Shown here: piece by piece, positions 61,966 through 64,000 of the stretch
Position numbering within the stretch: position 1 is the first letter of the stretch
How the letters are laid out: each line of letters opens with the position of its first letter
Source: UBA1672 sp050633285
GTDB taxonomy: Bacteria; Pseudomonadota; Alphaproteobacteria; Micavibrionales; Micavibrionaceae
DNA: 64,000 nt
NCBI GenBank assembly: GCA_050633285.1
Contig: JBOEGG010000002.1
Span: 471,450-535,449 of the forward strand
Direction of reading: 5' to 3'
Program-made: the position numbers and the translations under genes
Notes under the pieces: generated by a model
Database searches by the model: none
Seen by the model: the letters and a program-made list of their open reading frames with translations, nothing else
What the model was told of the DNA's origin: nothing

Positions 61966-62424
61966 GTGGTCACACCCTATTATGAATCCATTCAGCTCAT
62001 AGAACGCCTGCACCGTCATTTCTTGGATGTGTTGAAGGTTGAGTTGGATAAAAAGAACATTCAGGACATAAACAACGTTCAATGTATGATTCTTTATAAC
62101 GTTGGTGAAGATGAAATGACCGTCGGTGAATTGACAATTCGCGGTTACTATCTTGGCTCGAATGTATCATACAACGTGAAAAAAATGGTTGAGAATGACT
62201 ATTTGGTTCAGGAACGCTCTGTCCATGATAAACGTTCCATTCGCGTAAGGCTCTCTGATAAGGGGATAGAGTTACGCCGCATGATTTCAACGATGTTTGA
62301 TCGTCATGAAGAGCAAATCGAAGGTACAGAAATCACAAGTGATCGTTTGGTCGAATTAAATCAAACCTTAAAAATGTTGGAGCGTTTCTGGGCGCAGCAA
62401 ACTAATTTTGGTGGTGGATTTTAA
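61966..62424 (+). CDS. MarR-family regulator, LdtR-like
   Basis: 152 residues. The winged helix core (NVQCMILYNVGEDEMTVGELTIRGYYLGSNVSYNVKKMVENDYLVQERSVHDKRSIRVRLSDKG) and the flanking dimerisation helices match MarR proteins. The N-terminal SIQLIERLHRHFLDVLKVELDK matches my memory of LdtR, the regulator of L,D-transpeptidase in Rhizobiales (Liberibacter). An L,D-transpeptidase gene lies at 48649. The start is GTG at 61966 with GGAG 7 bases upstream. It is followed by a terminator at 62478. Confidence 0.85.
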   Translation: MVTPYYESIQLIERLHRHFLDVLKVELDKKNIQDINNVQCMILYNVGEDEMTVGELTIRGYYLGSNVSYNVKKMVENDYLVQERSVHDKRSIRVRLSDKGIELRRMISTMFDRHEEQIEGTEITSDRLVELNQTLKMLERFWAQQTNFGGGF

Positions 62425-62477
62425 TAACATTCTATGATGTTAGGTGTTTAACCTTTCGCAAAATTATAATAAACAGG

Positions 62478-62505
62478 AAAGCGGGCAGTTAGCCTGCTTT
62501 TTTTA
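62478..62505 (+). terminator. Rho-independent terminator after the MarR-type gene
   Basis: AAAGCGGGC (62478-62486) pairs with GCCTGCTTT (62492-62500), with one G-U pair and a 5-base loop, followed by TTTT. It separates the regulator from the small conserved gene downstream. Confidence 0.8.
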
Positions 62506-62526
62506 TTTTATAGTTAAGAGAGACAT

Positions 62527-62727
62527 ATGGCTCAGGATCTTCTTCAAGGACGGGAAATTATCATTGAATTCCATCCGATTGGTAATTTTGTCAAAGTTTC
62601 TGCAATGGATACGCAGAGTCTAACGGAAATCTCAATTCAAGGTGCGGCAACAACACCACAAGAAATGCTTAAGCGTAATGCTGTTAAACGTTTGGAATAT
62701 GTAATGAAGAAGAAAGGATTGATTTAA
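62527..62727 (+). CDS. Small conserved alphaproteobacterial protein (DUF6898-like)
   Basis: 66 residues: GREIIIEFHPIGNFVKVSAMDTQSLTEISIQGAATTPQEMLKRNAVKRLEYVM. The strand-rich start and the KRNAVKRLEYVMKKKGLI helix match a small alphaproteobacterial family that I recall next to rpiB-glyA (DUF6898). No function is known. It has its own upstream terminator and a weak GAGAG ribosome site. Confidence 0.7.
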   Translation: MAQDLLQGREIIIEFHPIGNFVKVSAMDTQSLTEISIQGAATTPQEMLKRNAVKRLEYVMKKKGLI

Positions 62728-62821
62728 GGATTGATTTTTTGATCAGGAAGGGACTATATATTGTGTCTCTTTTATATATTAAAGCGAAAGTCATGCGGAT
62801 AAAGCATGCGTTAGGTTGATG

Positions 62822-63256
62822 ATGAAAAAACTGGCAATTGCCTGTGATCACGGCGGTTATAAATTAAAAGAAGCGATTAAGACTCATTTTGCGGATCAAA
62901 TCGAATTCCTTGATCTTGGCACGAACTCAACTGAATCCGTTGATTACCCCGAATTTGGACAAGCTATGGCAAAGGCCATAAAGAATAATGATATTGAACA
63001 GGGCATCCTGATCTGCGGAACCGGAATTGGCATATCAATTGCCGCAAACCGTTACCCGCAAGTGCGTGCGGCATTATGCACCGATGCAACAATGGCACGT
63101 CTGACACGCCAACATAATAACGCAAATGTTTTGGCTCTTGGTGAACGTATTGTCGGGGAACTTGTCGCTTTCGACATCATAGATGCTTTTATAAACACTG
63201 AATATGAAGGCGGTCGCCATGAGCACCGTGTTCAAAAACTACAGATAACAGATTGA
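62822..63256 (+). CDS. rpiB: Ribose-5-phosphate isomerase B
   Basis: About 144 residues. It interconverts ribose 5-phosphate and ribulose 5-phosphate in the pentose phosphate pathway. Motifs are AIACDHGGYKLKE, ILICGTGIGISIAANR and TRQHNNANVLALGERIVG. The first codons are TTG ATG ATG; the ATG at 62822 with TTAGG 6 bases upstream was chosen. glyA follows after 17 bases, as in most alphaproteobacteria. Confidence 0.95.
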   Translation: MKKLAIACDHGGYKLKEAIKTHFADQIEFLDLGTNSTESVDYPEFGQAMAKAIKNNDIEQGILICGTGIGISIAANRYPQVRAALCTDATMARLTRQHNNANVLALGERIVGELVAFDIIDAFINTEYEGGRHEHRVQKLQITD

Positions 63257-63273
63257 TTTTCAAAAGGAAGGAT

Positions 63274-64000
63274 ATGAAGATTATGAGTAATGCAGCAGAG
63301 AATATCGAGAACCTGAACACAGATGGCTTCTTTACAGAAGAACTAAAAAGCGCAGACACAGACGTGTTTAACGCAATTCAAGGCGAATTAAATCGTCAGC
63401 AAGAAGGTATTGAGCTGATCGCATCTGAAAATATTGTTTCTAAAGCAGTATTGGAAGCACAAGGATCTGTCTTTACAAACAAATATGCCGAAGGTTACCC
63501 GGGACGTCGCTATTATGGTGGTTGTGAATTCTCAGATGTTGTTGAAGACATCGCCCGTAACCGCGCGAAAGAGCTTTTCGGCGCAAAATACGCAAATGTT
63601 CAACCAAACTCAGGTTCTCAGGCAAACCAAGGTGTCATGATGGCATTACTACAGCCTGGTGATACAATTCTTGGTATGTCACTTGCTGCTGGTGGTCACT
63701 TAACACACGGTGCGGCTCCGAACCAATCAGGTAAATGGTTCAATGCAATTCAATATGGTGTACGCGAGAGCGACTCACTCCTTGATTATGACGAAGTTGA
63801 AAGACTTGCAAAAGAGCATAAGCCAAAGATGATCGTTGCGGGTGCTTCTGCATATCCACGTCAGATTGATTTCGCACGTTTCCGTGAAATTGCCGATTCT
63901 GTTGGTGCATATCTATTTGTTGATATGGCGCATTATGCGGGTTTGATTGCTGCGGGAACGTATCCTTCTCCTGTTCCACACGCACATGTGACAACAACAA
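63274..64000 (+). CDS. glyA: Serine hydroxymethyltransferase, 3' end outside window
   Basis: The frame from ATG 63274 (AAGGAAGGA upstream; a second ATG at 63283 is possible) is open to the window end, with 242 codons visible of the usual 420-430. It interconverts serine and glycine with tetrahydrofolate and supplies one-carbon units, linking to folK/folP above. Visible motifs are GIELIASENIVSKAVLEAQGS, NKYAEGYPGRRYYGGCE, VQPNSGSQANQGVMMALL and FVDMAHYAGLIAAG. The PLP lysine and the C-terminal domain lie beyond the window. Confidence 0.96.
   Translation, partial: MKIMSNAAENIENLNTDGFFTEELKSADTDVFNAIQGELNRQQEGIELIASENIVSKAVLEAQGSVFTNKYAEGYPGRRYYGGCEFSDVVEDIARNRAKELFGAKYANVQPNSGSQANQGVMMALLQPGDTILGMSLAAGGHLTHGAAPNQSGKWFNAIQYGVRESDSLLDYDEVERLAKEHKPKMIVAGASAYPRQIDFARFREIADSVGAYLFVDMAHYAGLIAAGTYPSPVPHAHVTTT

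Overview
The window is a contiguous, gene-dense chromosomal segment of an alphaproteobacterium with fairly low GC content (estimated by eye at around 40%). The assignment rests on several lineage-typical genes: a MucR/Ros-type regulator, a TIGR02186-type membrane protein next to a TauE/SafE permease, an alphaproteobacterial RecX, a PhaR/phasin/PhaA/PhaB polyhydroxybutyrate set, a UbiK-like protein, an LdtR-like MarR regulator upstream of rpiB-glyA, and a MidA-type methyltransferase after lgt. The mix resembles free-living Rhodospirillales- or Micavibrio-like lineages, but the genus cannot be fixed by eye. I see no rRNA, tRNA, CRISPR array, insertion sequence or prophage. No gene-free stretch exceeds 300 bases. 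The longest gaps are 20242-20517, 28590-28858 and 46573-46814, and they hold promoters, dyads or a terminator.

Layout. 1-954 is the 3' part of trpS. 1881-5389 is an apparent operon: TauE/SafE permease, TIGR02186 protein, universal stress protein, NfuA-like Fe-S carrier, tsaB. mucR follows from its own promoter. 5929-7607 (minus) carries UbiK-like, YbjN and proC. 7755-10477 is lgt, midA-like, pgeF. 10581-14129 is prs, rplY with a structured leader, pth, ychF. 14253-16530 holds two proteins without recognised family, one with a cysteine-bounded repeat. ilvE (minus) is divergent from an OmpR/EnvZ-type pair. A phasin gene, a PAS histidine kinase, recX, an orphan ABC permease, hslO, a lipoprotein, trkH and an OmpA lipoprotein follow up to 28589.

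The middle part has a DJ-1/PfpI protein lacking the usual nucleophile, prfB with its programmed +1 frameshift, a secreted coiled-coil protein, and the storage cluster phaR, short phaC, phaA, phaB. After these come a cyclic-nucleotide-binding protein, a large AsmA protein, fumC, purE-purK, a YdcH protein, a phosphofructokinase and two PH-domain membrane proteins.

The last part has ilvD, an L,D-transpeptidase and a YcbK/MepK-like peptidase, folK-folP, an operon of an Ldh-family dehydrogenase, aspartate dehydrogenase and a histidine phosphatase, recO-parC, an orphan gene, motA-motB, hemB, an LdtR-like regulator, a small conserved protein, rpiB and the 5' part of glyA.

Functional themes are carbon storage (phasin, PhaR, short PhaC, PhaA, PhaB), the envelope (Lgt, OmpA lipoprotein, L,D-transpeptidase, MepK-like, AsmA), translation (TrpRS, TsaB, L25, Pth, YchF, RF2), motility (stator only) and central metabolism. 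No wholly new multi-gene system is evident. The most unusual items are the cysteine-repeat protein at 14689-16530, the structured leaders or operators of rplY, ompA and motA, the PfpI paralogue with Asn at the nucleophile position, the phosphofructokinase with mixed ATP/PPi signatures, and the phaC gene of class-III size without a visible phaE.
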